Shown here piece after piece: positions 1-10,294 of a stretch of DNA of 64,000 bases. A program made the translations under genes and the position numbers. Below the pieces are notes generated by a model. It saw nothing but the letters and a program-made list of their open reading frames with translations, had not been told where the DNA came from and ran no database searches. The stretch comes from Garcia nutans (lineage: Eukaryota; Streptophyta; Magnoliopsida; Malpighiales; Euphorbiaceae), in the NCBI GenBank assembly GCA_947685225.1, contig CANTUV010000037.1:25687001-25751000 (forward strand), in the 5' to 3' direction. Numbering within the stretch: position 1 is the first letter of the stretch; every line of letters begins with the position of its first letter.

Positions 1-49
1 AAGTCTTATTTCTTTTCACTCTCTTTCACTAAAGTCTCAGATCATTCAA

Positions 50-62
50 GCAGGGGGCAAAC
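50..62 (+). other. Polypurine tract of element A
   Basis: GCAGGGGGCAAAC lies directly before the TGTAGACCC start of the LTR. The same string lies before the 3' LTR of B at 60371-60383. Such tracts prime plus-strand DNA synthesis. Confidence 0.8.
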
Positions 63-536
63 TGTAGACCCTTAATTTTTGAACTAGTCCTGTCCAATAT
101 ATTTTAATTAGTCCAAAATAATTTTTGAGTTGTCTAATATATTTTAATTAGTCCAAAATAATTTTTGTTATCTTAATTAAATAATATTTGCTTTAGTATC
201 TAATTTTTATTAATAAAAAATAATAAAAATAAACAAAAAAATAAAAATAAAAATAAAAATCGGCAGCGGAAAAATCGACGATGAAAAAATCATCGCCGAA
301 GGCCCGCGGCCAATTTTGGGCCTCTGCCTGCAGCCAGCTGCGGCAGTTTTTTTTGCCAGCGCATTTTTTCCGTAGCAGTTTTTTTCGCCAGCGCAATTTT
401 TCTGCAGTAGTTTTTTTTTGCCAGCAAAATTTTTTCGACGCAAATTTTTCTGAAACTAAATATAATTAGGTTTCGGTTTCCTTTTCTTAATTAATGTTAG
501 ATTCCATGAATAACTAAAATTAATCATAAAAATCTT

Positions 537-545
537 CTATAAATA
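537..545 (+). promoter_or_regulatory. Likely TATA box of the element A LTR
   Basis: CTATAAATA followed by AGGAC, at the place equivalent to 1831-1839 and 60873-60881 in the B LTRs. Conservation of the surrounding string in three LTRs supports a promoter. The transcription start is not shown. Confidence 0.5.
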
Positions 546-1108
546 AGGACTAAAATAAAACGAAAGGGGATCAGATTTTGGGTGAAATTTGAGACCAAAA
601 TTGAGGAGGAAAACTTTGAAAGATTTGAAGAATTCCTTCTGGCAGTGAAATTGATCAGATTTTTGAGAGAGCAAACAACCAATTCAATCCATCAAAGGCA
701 GCAAAGCTTGTCTTTGCTCTTGTTCATCCAAGAAGAAATTTTTGGTGGAACCAACAAACTGAGGTATGAATGTCTAATTTCTTTGCAGTAGCTTAAATAA
801 TTCAATTGTCTCTTTTGATTCAGAAAACCCTAGTACTTTAATTTACCTTTTCTAAAGCTTAAAAACCTTAAATCGTTTATTTGTTTTCCAAAAATCTTAA
901 AATTGTTATTTTTGTTTCTTCAAAATTTACCAAAATCCTAATTTGAATCTGTTTCTTTTCAAAGCCCTAAATTGAATCTGTTTCTTTCCACAAACCGTAA
1001 AAAATATCTTTTTTGTTTTTATAAACCTTAAACCATTTTGTTTATTTTTATAAAATTTCATAAAATTATCAATTGATTTTCAAATTCTAAAATCTAATGC
1101 ATTCACCG

Positions 1109-1210
1109 AAACCCTAATTCTAAAATTCTAAAACGCTAATTCAACTCCAAAACCCAAAAATAGTAAACCCTAAACTAGCTAACTTAAACCCTAATTTTTC
1201 TAAACCCTAA
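1109..1210 (+). promoter_or_regulatory. Cluster of four AAACCCTAA (telo-box-like) motifs
   Basis: Exact AAACCCTAA occurs at 1109-1117, 1165-1173, 1186-1194 and 1202-1210 in the A LTR. Plant telo boxes of this sequence are known to bind TRB-type Myb proteins. A role here is inference; the motif also fits a generally A/C-rich stretch. Confidence 0.35.
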
Positions 1211-1581
1211 TTTTTAAAACCTTAAAACCATATGAATCTAAATGTTATAAATCTACACAGTAAGTAACCGTAAATCATAAATCTAAATGTTTTAAAGTGT
1301 CCAAACCCTAGTTTCATGATTTCACTTCTCAAACACTAATTTGGTTAATCAAAGAACTTTATTGTGGACCCTTAATTTTTGACCCAATCCGGTCCAATAT
1401 GTTTTATTTAGTCCAAAATGATTTTTGTTGTCTAATTGGTCCAAAATAATTTTTATTAAATAATTTTTGCTTTAGTATCTAATTTTTTTTAATAAAAATA
1501 GAAATAAATAAATAAAAATAAAAATAAAAATCGGAGTCGAAAAAATCAGCGATGAAAAAATCATCTGGTGGGCCCGTGGGC

Positions 1582-1659
1582 ATTTCGCCCGCAGGAAATT
1601 CCTGCGGGCGAAATCACTGTGCTATTTCGCACGCAGAAAATTTCTGCTTGCGAAATAGC
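1582..1659. repeat. Twin long palindromes in the element B U3 region
   Basis: The first spans 1582-1614: two perfect 16-bp arms (ATTTCGCCCGCAGGAA and its complement) around one central A. The second spans 1621-1659 with arms of about 19 bp (GCTATTTCGCACGCAGAAA) and one mismatch. They lie about 170 bp upstream of the TATA-like box. The 3' LTR has worn copies at 60623-60655 and 60662-60700. Confidence 0.85.
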
Positions 1660-1830
1660 TTACGGGCCCTCTCGGCGCGAACTGCCGCAGATTTCTGCGA
1701 TAGAATTTTTTTCGGCAGCGCAAACTTTTCGACGCAAATTTTTCGAAACCTAATCCAATTAGGTTTTGGTTTCTTTTTTTTTATTAATATTACTTACCTT
1801 AACTAATTAGGAATAAATAACCTCAAACCA

Positions 1831-1839
1831 CTATAAATA
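1831..1839 (+). promoter_or_regulatory. Likely TATA box of the element B 5' LTR
   Basis: CTATAAATA followed by AGGACCAAAGAC. The same block occurs in the 3' LTR at 60873-60881 and, in part, in A. Its position within the first quarter of the LTR suits a U3 promoter. Confidence 0.5.
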
Positions 1840-3478
1840 AGGACCAAAGACAATTTAAAAAGGGGAGGCAAAAATCCAAGAGGAGTTTGGAAAATTTGAA
1901 ACCAAATCAAGGAAGGAGAAGAAGAAATTCAATTCAACTTTTTTCTGGAACAGCAGTAGCATGATTTAGATGATTCAAAGGCAAAAAAAGCTTTTCTTTG
2001 GAGCTAGTTCATCCAAGAAGAATTGTTTTTGGAGAAATCATCAAAAGAAGGTATGTGTTAATTAATTTTATTTAATTGTTTTTTTTACATAGTTGCAAAT
2101 CTATGAAATCAAAATTAAAAACCTTTGAACTTTAATTTAGTTTTTCTAAAGCCAAAAAAAAAACCTTATTTCGTTGGTTTATCTTCCAAAAGGCTTAAAA
2201 TTGTTATTTTTTCTTCTTAAAAACCTTAAAACTCTAATTGAACATATTTTTCAACAAAACTAAGATGTAAAATCTGCTTCTTTTAAAATCTTAAAGTAGG
2301 TTCTATTTCATTCAAAAAGTCTTCTAAAACATCTTTTCTACTTATAAAAACTTTAATTTATTTGTTTAAATTCATAAAACTTCATGAAATTGACAAATTG
2401 ATTTCTAAAACCCTTTAAACCCAAAATAATGAACACTAACCCTTTTAAAACCTTAAACCCTAATTTTTATGAACCTAAATCCTTTTAAAACATTAAAAAA
2501 CATAAAAACATAAAAACCTAAATTTTACACAGTAGCTTAGTAACCCAGTAACCAAAAATCACAAATTAAAGTATTTTAAAATGTTTAAAACCCTAGTTTT
2601 ATGATATCATCATTCAAACCTTAATTTTGTTAATCAAAGAGTCTTACCAATCCTTGAAAACATAAAACCCTAATTTATTTTAATTCCATAAAAAGTCACA
2701 GTAGCCATAATTGGACTTTTATTTGCTTTATTCAATTCCATACTTGATTATGCTTTGATTTATTTCTTATGCTTTAATTTATTTAATTTCAATACTTGAT
2801 TTATTTAATTTATCATGGATGGATGTTTATTTTATATTTTGATTAATAGCTTTGATGAATGATTTATTTATGATGAATGATTATTTACTTTTATCAATTT
2901 ATTTAGATTTTCAAATGTTGTAAGAGGTATGTTTCCACTTGGTGGGTACCTCATTAGTTAAATATCATGTAATTTAATTTGCTTTTCTATTTTAGAACCA
3001 ATGTAAAGGGCATGTTTCTACCTTTCGGTGGGTGTCCTATTTAGGCATGTGATGTAAGGACATGTTTCCATCCTTGGATGGGTGTCCATTTATTTGCTTT
3101 GTTTGGACATTGCTTTGATTTTCATATAATGCTTTCTTTTAATTATTGTGTGTAATATGGATAATGTTGTTATATTTAAGAATTTTATAATATTAAGACC
3201 TGTAAAGGAGGCCGGTTCCAATGAATCGGGCGTTGTGGGGGTGCTGGGCCATTTCTCACCTTACCCACACGTACCCAACTTTCCGAACCCATTAGGGGGT
3301 TGGGGATTCTTTAGGAATCGAGTCATCCACCCCTTTCTTTTTTTTTCCCGGCCCGTCCGGGTGGCGACTCCATTTTCTCCGGACTTAGGTCTGTGTTCTC
3401 TAAGGCCCCGAGCCTAAACAGTGCCGAAGTCGCAAGAACCATTCCACCAGGAGTGGGGGCGAAAATCCCCGTTCACAG

Positions 3479-3496
3479 TGGCGACTCCACTGGGAG
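3479..3496 (+). other. Primer binding site of element B (tRNA-Arg type)
   Basis: TGGCGACTCCACTGGGAG starts one base after the LTR end. It resembles the tRNA-Arg-complementary site reported for Ogre/Tat elements. The usual ...GGGGA ending is changed to ...GGGAG. Confidence 0.75.
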
Positions 3497-4659
3497 ATAA
3501 GAGAAGTTGATTCTGTTGGTCTTTATATTATTCTATTCTTTCTTATAATGATATTATCCATTGCATCATATTAGATTGCATTGTGTGCGTGAGTTAGGAC
3601 GCCCGTGTTACTCGTGTTGTGTTATGTAAGGGATACCATACTTTCACTCAAGGTATGGAGATCGAGCATGGCATAACCACTCGTAGCCTCGTACCATTTG
3701 GTATATACTTGCTATGGGAACCTAAGCCTTTTAACCCAAAGACTAAAGCTCATGTAATTGGCCTAGTTACTTTCCTTAGGTTTTACCCCAAATGCATGTT
3801 GTTTGACTATGGTTAATTTATTTTGGCTTAAATCATGGCTTTTTTGGCTTGTTCTTTTTCTAATATGACCCAAGTACATTTGCAAGCTCAAAATAAATTT
3901 TTCTTTAAAATCCAAAAGACCAAAACTATTTTTAAAATCTTTCAAGATGGTCTTTGGACATAATACTTTTCTAAAAAAATAAATAAATAAATTCTTTGGC
4001 CCATGGCCCAATTACTAAGCCCAAAATCCATTTTTCTAAAATCTTTTACAATGGGCTTAGAAACAAAACTATTTTCACCCAACATTTTCTTACAAAGAGC
4101 TTGCAAAAATATTTAGGTCAATTATGAAATACCAAAAATCAATTTTACACTAAGAATAAATTAACCATGGGCTTGTTTTTTGCATGAATCATTAGTTACC
4201 TTTTTCAAGTGAGAAATCTATTTATAATAAACCTCTTAAATTCGTTTTAATCCAGCATACCATAAAAGCTATTTTAGTTGGATAAATGGATTAAAACCTA
4301 ATTAATGGGAATTATCATGGATTGATTTCCATTTTCGAAAATACAACTATTGGTTGAAACGTCTGAGGGAATTATTTGAAAGCAAGACACCCCATGTTGG
4401 TAATTTGTTATCCATATACCTAGGAAAAGAGACTCGCCATTTGTGTGTGGATGTTATAAGGTTGGAAGGAACGTCCTAATTATCTTTCTTTATTGATTGT
4501 TTGTGCATACATGCATACATGCATGCATTTGCATCTCATATCATTGATCCTTTCTGGCTCATAGCCCTGGATTATGATAGTTCTAAAGCTTACAACAAGC
4601 CGACTTATGCTGGAGATGAAGTGTCTAGCAATGACTCAATCACTTGCTCAACAAAAACA
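3497..4659 (+). other. Element B leader, no gene seen
   Basis: About 1.16 kb of AT-rich sequence between primer site and gag. A frame is open from 4501, but its first 53 codons (HIS- and TYR-rich) do not look like gag. I see no repeat or motif of note here. Confidence 0.6.
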
Positions 4660-6036
4660 ATGGAACCCGAACAAATCCAAAGAATGGTGGATGAGGCCCT
4701 CAACGCCAAGATGGAAGAAATAAAAGAGGCCATGGCTGAGACCATAAAGAATCAACTAGCCGCAATTTTAGGAAACAATGCCGAAGCATCTGCTAGCACC
4801 AAGAAAGTCGAGGGGAAGGCTAAAATTGATGAAGCAGCTTTTAATGATGAAAAGGTGATCATTGATGATGATGATGATTGGGCTCAACACTACCAAGAGG
4901 TTCAAGAAAAGAAGAAAGAACAGAAGGCTGTTGAGAAGGAAACTATTGAAAAGACTGAGACATCCGATGTTGAAAAGAAGATTGCTGATTTAGAAAAGAA
5001 AATTGAGAAGAAGCTGAAAACTGAAGAGAAGTCTGAGATCGACAAACTATTTGAACAAGATGAAGAGGTCCCTTATAAATTCAAGATGCCTTCCTTTGCT
5101 AAGTATAATGGCACCGAAAATCCTCATCTCCATGTGAAGCAGTATATCACTGCCATGCAGCCTGCTTGAGCTACTAAGGCTTAAACCCTAAGGTACTTCA
5201 TGCTCTCATTGGACCCTGTTGTCCAAAATTGGTTCAATACCTTAGATGATGGAACACAAAAGAGTTGGGATATACTTTACAAAGCCTTCATCCAACAATA
5301 CGGATATAATGTTGAGTTAGAAGTTACTTTAATGGAAGTGGAGTCCATTAGACAAAGGCTAAATGAGAATTTTGTGGACTATGTGAAGCGATGGAGAAAC
5401 AAGGCCGCTTTACTCAAGAAGAGGCCCGATGAATCCGATCAAATAAGGATGATTGTGAGAGGGGTGTTACCTAATCTTCGTGAGAGGATGTCTCATACAC
5501 TAATCTGTGATTTCAAAGATCTTCTTCAAGCTGGTCTACAAATTGAAGAGTGGGAAAGAGAGAAGAATCGCTTTTCAATAAGAAGGAATGAGAAAGGGAA
5601 CAACCAGCCTAACAATCAAAGCACACAAAAAGAAGTTGATGTTAATGTAATCGGTCAAGCAAATAGAAGGCAGTTTTTAGATCTGGGGAAGCCTTTGTCT
5701 TGGGTCTTCGATAAGCTACAAAAGAAAGGGTTGTTACAACCATTGGCTCCTCGACCTTTTCCTAGTCCATTACCCCCAAAATTTGATACTAAGGCTTTTT
5801 GTCAATTTCATCAGACTCAAGGACATGAGACTTATAGGTGTACCCGATTAAGGCATGAAATCCAAGATTTGATTGATAGTGGCAAGCTACCCGAGCCGGA
5901 TAAGCCCAATACCAAAGACAACCCTTTGCCTAAATTTGGAAGAGTGCCACCACCAGCAACCTTTATGGTGGGAAAAGGATTGGAAGAAGATTTTGTTTTA
6001 TCTTCTTTTCAAGATGAGAAAGGAAAAGAAGCCTAA
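4660..6036 (+). pseudogene. gag: gag of element B, two in-frame stops
   Basis: This frame would encode the capsid polyprotein of a Tat-like element. The start ATG at 4660 (MEPEQIQRMVDEA) is chosen because recognisable gag begins there. The frame is also open upstream to 4501. A charged Lys/Glu-rich segment, probably coiled-coil (codons about 60-140), is followed by KFKMPSFAKYNGT, typical of the Tat gag N-terminal domain. A Retrotrans_gag-like core follows (WFNTLDDG to VLPNLRERM). Near the end there is a zinc-knuckle-like CX2HX4HX4C, starting about codon 381 (CQFHQTQGHETYRC), as in Tat gag proteins. TGA at 5167 and TAA at 5182 interrupt the same frame; there is no frameshift. No protease or polymerase follows. 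The stops make it unlikely to yield full-length protein. Confidence 0.85.
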
Positions 6037-8286
6037 CTCAATGAACTTTCCTTAGCTTGAATGTTGCTTTTCAATCTTACTTTATTTAATATTTTGGAAC
6101 TATTGTGTTTTTCAAATTTAAAGTTGTTTGAATAAATTACTTTCATCAAAATTTTTGTTGGTCTTTGTTCATTTTGGTGCTCGACCAATGAAGAATCTAG
6201 CTTGATAATTCATGAATTAATATATTTATGCATCATGACTTGAATGACTTTACTAGGTGAGGGAATGGCTCTATAGCATTGAGTTGTGTATGCTTACTCA
6301 GAGAGGGCTCCTGCATAATTACCTTTGTCTAGGTCTTAGTCAGTCTTAGAACATGTTTTGACAAACATTTAAGGTGAAATTAAACTCTGCTTACTTAAGA
6401 GAGAAATGATCTAGGCATTACTTGGTTAGCCAACAACTAGTATCCACCAATTAAATATCAATCCCTAGTTGTCCCTTTGAGCCTTCATAAAATTTTAGCT
6501 TTCTTTTTATTGGCTTACAAACCCCAATAACCTACCCTGAGCTGTTGTGATACTTTTGACAAGTCTTATGATTACTAAGATGAATAGGCAAGAAGATCAA
6601 AGAAAGCAATGATTAGTCAAGATCATGAGGATAATTGAAGTTTCAAGACCATGAAGATAGTTGAAGTTCTCAAGACCATGAAGATAGTTGAAGTTCTCAA
6701 GATCATAAGGATAGTTGATGTTCTCAAAACCATAAGGGTAGTTGAAATTTTCCTAATATCTCTAATATATCAACATCAACATCAGAGTAACAAATGATTT
6801 ATCCCTAATAAAGAAGATTTATGTTACTCCACTTATCCATTATTGGAAGCACAAGTTAGTACAAACCAAGACAACTCTTTTTAGAGCTAAAAAAACAAAA
6901 AAAAGAGAAAAAAGAAGAAAACAAAAAAAAAACAAAAAAAAAAAGGAAGAAAGATAAAATCTAAAAAGGTGGTTCAAAAAGCCAACTGAGTTCTCTTTTA
7001 CCTAAGACAACAAAAGGCTTCCATTTTATGGATTGACTTGAATTGGTCCCAACACAACCAAAGATTCAATCAAAATCAAAGAAAAAGGAGGAAGACCATC
7101 CAGTTCTTGAAAGTTCTGTACTTGATAGTCCTATAAGAAAGAAGGACAAAATGATAAAAGAAAGGGAAGAGTGAGGAAAGAGAAAGAAAAGGGAAGAGTA
7201 AGAAAAATAGAGAGGAAAAAAGGGAAAATAAGAAAAGAAACAGATTTGGGTTTTAAACTTTTTGCAAGGGCAAAAACTGTCCTAATCAAGATCTAGATTA
7301 ATGCCAAGAAGATAGAAGGAATTTGGAGTCTAGAAAGATTGCTCCCAACTGTCTAAAGTTCCAACAAGAAATTTGTAGTGTGAGGGTTTGTCCATTGTGT
7401 CACATCAGCTCTAATCTCAAAATGGCCTCCACTTTAACCCATGTCCCTTATAGACCCCGTTTCAAGCCTATCAAAGACATGTTGATCTCTCTTGGTAGGT
7501 AGAGTCTATTAGTGGAGATAGTTTGGATAAGCATGCATATGAGATAGACAATATTTAAACTCAAATGAGACCTTTGGCCAAGCAATGTGTATGTGCCTAT
7601 CTGAAGTGCAACAATTCTTGCTTAAATAGAAATGATTCCTGAGTTTAGTACGGTAACTAGGGTTGTCATGTTATAGATATATTAATTTGGAAAAATCAAG
7701 TCCTGAGGTACATTGACATCGATTTGGCAAAACCAACATTTGATTTCAAAATCAAAATTAAAAAAAAAGAAAAAAAAGTGTTTTGTCATACAAAGCCTTC
7801 AAGTTAAGGGAAGTATGTTGAATTGATTATTGGTAAGGTCATGAAGAAACTACCAAGTGACAAGCTGAAACATAGTTTGAAATGGATACATCCCTGACTC
7901 TGCTGCTTAGGGTCTCCACCACTCATGTTTTCAACATCTTGAAGATAAAAGCCAAATGCAAGCTTTTGATCATTTCAATGCGAGACTTGAACGAGCGTCA
8001 AAAAGGAACCAATGAGAACACTTATGCTAATCACCTCGGTCTGTGAATCGATGGAATGACTGTAAGTATTATTCATGCATATCATGCATACATGAGCATA
8101 TTACATCGCACTTTCTTGTCTTAATGAACAGCAAACACCCTGCGAATTAAAGAATCAAAAAAAGATATTGAATCAAGGGGGGCATGGAAAGCCTATTCGC
8201 TTGTGGAAGCCCCAGTCACTTTGCAAAGAGAAGAAATGCATACTTATGCAAAGAACTAGACAAGAAAAACATCAATCAAAGCTTGC
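6037..8286 (+). other. Element B middle region, non-coding
   Basis: No convincing gene on either strand. Contents: a 27-bp tandem repeat (6618-6751), A/G-rich runs at about 6880-6960 and 7130-7250, and otherwise unique AT-rich sequence. An autonomous Tat element would carry its polymerase about here, so this is either replacement sequence or the decayed remains of one. Confidence 0.6.
6618..6751 (+). repeat. Five tandem copies of a 27-bp unit
   Basis: Units begin at 6618, 6644, 6671, 6698 and 6725. Units two and three are identical (CAAGACCATGAAGATAGTTG plus AAGTTCT); the others differ at a few sites. The first is 26 bp. Although 27 is divisible by three, no long frame covers it. Confidence 0.85.
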
Positions 8287-8439
8287 ATGAAAGAAAAAAA
8301 TTCTTGGGGTGCAAGGAGAGGATATAAGATCCAATCAAAATTGGAGAAAAAAGGAAAAGCAGTTGCAAGGGCAAAGTGGTTAAAGTGTAAAAACTCCCTT
8401 GGAAGATCAAAACAAGGAAAACATGGATCAAGCAAGACA

Positions 8440-8730
8440 TGGCCAAGCCAAATCAAGCTTGGCCGTGTCACCTCAAAGGAAATCTTGGCAGAACATGACA
8501 CGGGCAGGAGACATGGCCAATCCACTGGCCGTGTCTCACCTAAAGGGCAAAGCCAAGAAAGACCAAGCAAAGAGAGAAGGGAAACAGTAGGTGACACTGG
8601 CAGGCAACACGGCCACAAGCTTGGCCGTGTCCCATCCTAAGCCAAGAATAAAGAAGAACCAAAGAAAAAACACAGAAGCTGACACACCTAGGGGACACGA
8701 CCAAGCCACTGGCCGTGTCACTCCCATCTT
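8440..8730. repeat. GGCCGTGTC-type hairpin repeats inside element B
   Basis: Several ACATGGCC/ACACGGCC boxes face GGCCGTGTC boxes, for example at 8608-8631 (ACACGGCC, then GGCCGTGTCCC) and 8695-8722. The boxes match those in the Athila and Tekay LTRs of this window although B belongs to a third lineage. The frame open at 8287-8640 appears to be a by-product of the repeats. Confidence 0.75.
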
Positions 8731-8747
8731 CAAAGAACAAAGAAGAC

Positions 8748-8860
8748 CCGATCTCAAAGGATGAAGATCCATTTTCAAGGGTGAAGACCCGATCTCAAAG
8801 GATGAAGATCTATTTTCATGGGTGAAGACCTAATCTCAAAAGATGAAGATCCATTTTCAT
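8748..8860. repeat. Mini-hairpin array of element B, left part
   Basis: About three copies of a 41-bp unit holding GGATGAAGATCC and GGGTGAAGACCC, each a 4-bp inverted repeat around GAAG. The array is cut by F and continues at 59461-59815. Confidence 0.85.
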
Positions 8861-8991
8861 TAAAGATCAGAGACTGCCAATACCAAACATGTATACTATT
8901 CAAAAACCCACTTTTTAAAATCAAAATATTCTTTTTCTTACATTTTACCTAGGTTGAGAATCTCAAACCTAGGCTCTGATACCAAAACAAT
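8857..8991 (-). repeat. Extra copy of the element F primer-site region beyond its 3' LTR
   Basis: These 135 bases match 56844-56978, the stretch between the F 5' LTR and gag, including the primer-site complement at 8968-8984. A normal element ends at its 3' LTR, so this is either a remnant of a tandem F copy or an aberrant integration end. Confidence 0.85.
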
Positions 8992-9375
8992 TGTAACACC
9001 CCTATATCCCGTATACGTACAAAGCATGCTTATACGATCGTATTATACGTATACTGAATATAGAAATGACACACATTAAAAATACACAAATCATATTTAA
9101 AGTAAAACTAAAAATTTAAGAAATACCAAATAAAGAGAAATGAAAATCATAAGACACAATAGATAAAAATGTTTGTTTATTACGCAACGAAAGTTTCATC
9201 CAAAACTTACAAGTGTAAATACATTAAACCTCAAAAATTACAAAATATGAAATATATACATGATTGGAAGCTTGACTCTCTGATCTTTAAGCTTTAATCC
9301 AACTCTTCACAATCAAAACAACCTCAACTAGGTCTAGAGGAATTCTCCGTCTCAACTCTATCACCTCTATCCCCT

Positions 9376-9415
9376 GCGCGATGAATCACATAATCGCGCT
9401 GAGCCAACAACTCAG
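9376..9415 (-). other. Conserved double stem, F 3' LTR
   Basis: Plus-strand GCGCGAT (9376-9382) pairs with ATCGCGC (9393-9399). CTGAG (9399-9403) pairs with CTCAG (9411-9415). Same arrangement as the other Tekay LTRs here, with a shorter second stem. Confidence 0.7.
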
Positions 9416-10294
9416 TAGTACAAACCATAATGCTATGATGCTTAATCAATAACAATGATATACAATCAAACAATAAAGATCATACTCAATATACAATATT
9501 TCATGAATATTACATTATTTCATCACATTATAACTTCATTCACAACATTAACATGACATAGATACCTATGGGCCCAACAAGTGTTTAATACGATATTCAG
9601 AATTCAGAGTTACTGCTTTGGTTCATAATCACAATAATCAAGCCTGTTGGCAACATATATATATGTCTCTATCCATGGATAGTGTAACAGACCCAGTCTC
9701 TTGGACCATCAACTCAACAAATTGAGGAGATCCTCAACCCGGCAAGACTGTTACCAATCATATATCTCATAATCACAATTCTCATAATGTAACAGACCCA
9801 GTCTCTTGGACCTCAATTCAACTCAAATTGAAGAGATCCTCAACCTGGCAAGACTGTTACTATTTATAATTTCATAGGCATGCCACCCAAATCCAGAACT
9901 CTGAAACTGAATAACATATTAAACATACAATTATATCATTATTCTCTTTCTCAATTTGTATCTCAATATCAAATAGGCAATCATGCCTCAACACTTTCAT
10001 TTGTATAACCATAGCCACTCACAATGGCTTCTCATCACATTTGAATCATCATGTCTCAATTCACAATATAATACATCATCTTTCACATATTCATAAATGT
10101 GCAAAACGTAACATTATTCATATATAACAATAATGTCATATCAAGTGAATGTATGCCACAATGCAAGGTTTATACTTACCTCAATAACAATTCACACAAC
10201 TCTAAACACTTTTCTTTTCCAATATTCTTTTACTTCTTAGATCAATGACAAATCACTTTCTTCAAGACCTAATCCAAAATAATAACATACACTT

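Larger units (their letters stand above)
63..1362 (+). repeat. Element A 3' LTR, left part
   Basis: It starts TGTAGACCCTTAATTTTTGA and follows the B LTR in order: T-rich U3, a TATA-like box, then AT-rich sequence with many AAACCCTAA strings. It stops at TTTAT (1358-1362), the left copy of the target duplication of B. The upstream part is more diverged from B than the B LTRs are from each other, with short internal repeats around CGCCAGCGCA (350-430) where B has palindromes. Confidence 0.85.
1363..3477 (+). repeat. Element B 5' LTR
   Basis: It starts TGTGGACCC and ends GTTCACA, directly before the primer site. It contains twin palindromes (1582-1659), a TATA-like box (1831-1839), a GT/AT-rich middle and a GC-richer end with TGGGGGCGAAAATCCCC. 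The open frame at 3148-3417 lies inside the LTR and looks like chance. Confidence 0.9.

Noticed and set aside
1109..1210. Interstitial telomere (AAACCCT repeats)
   Set aside because: The motifs are scattered and not head-to-tail, and they recur as part of the LTR. I kept them only as a telo-box note.
3148..3417. 89-codon frame at the end of the B LTR, also near 62226 and 63208
   Set aside because: Repeated because the LTR is repeated. The three versions differ by frameshifts, which shows no protein constraint.
6880..7250. Purine-rich runs as extra polypurine tracts of B
   Set aside because: They are long, A-dominated and unlike the GCAGGGGGCAAAC tract, and no LTR start follows them.
8287..8640. 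117-codon frame rich in Lys and Arg
   Set aside because: It runs through the GGCCGTGTC repeats, all frames there stay open for the same reason, and there is no homology I recognise.
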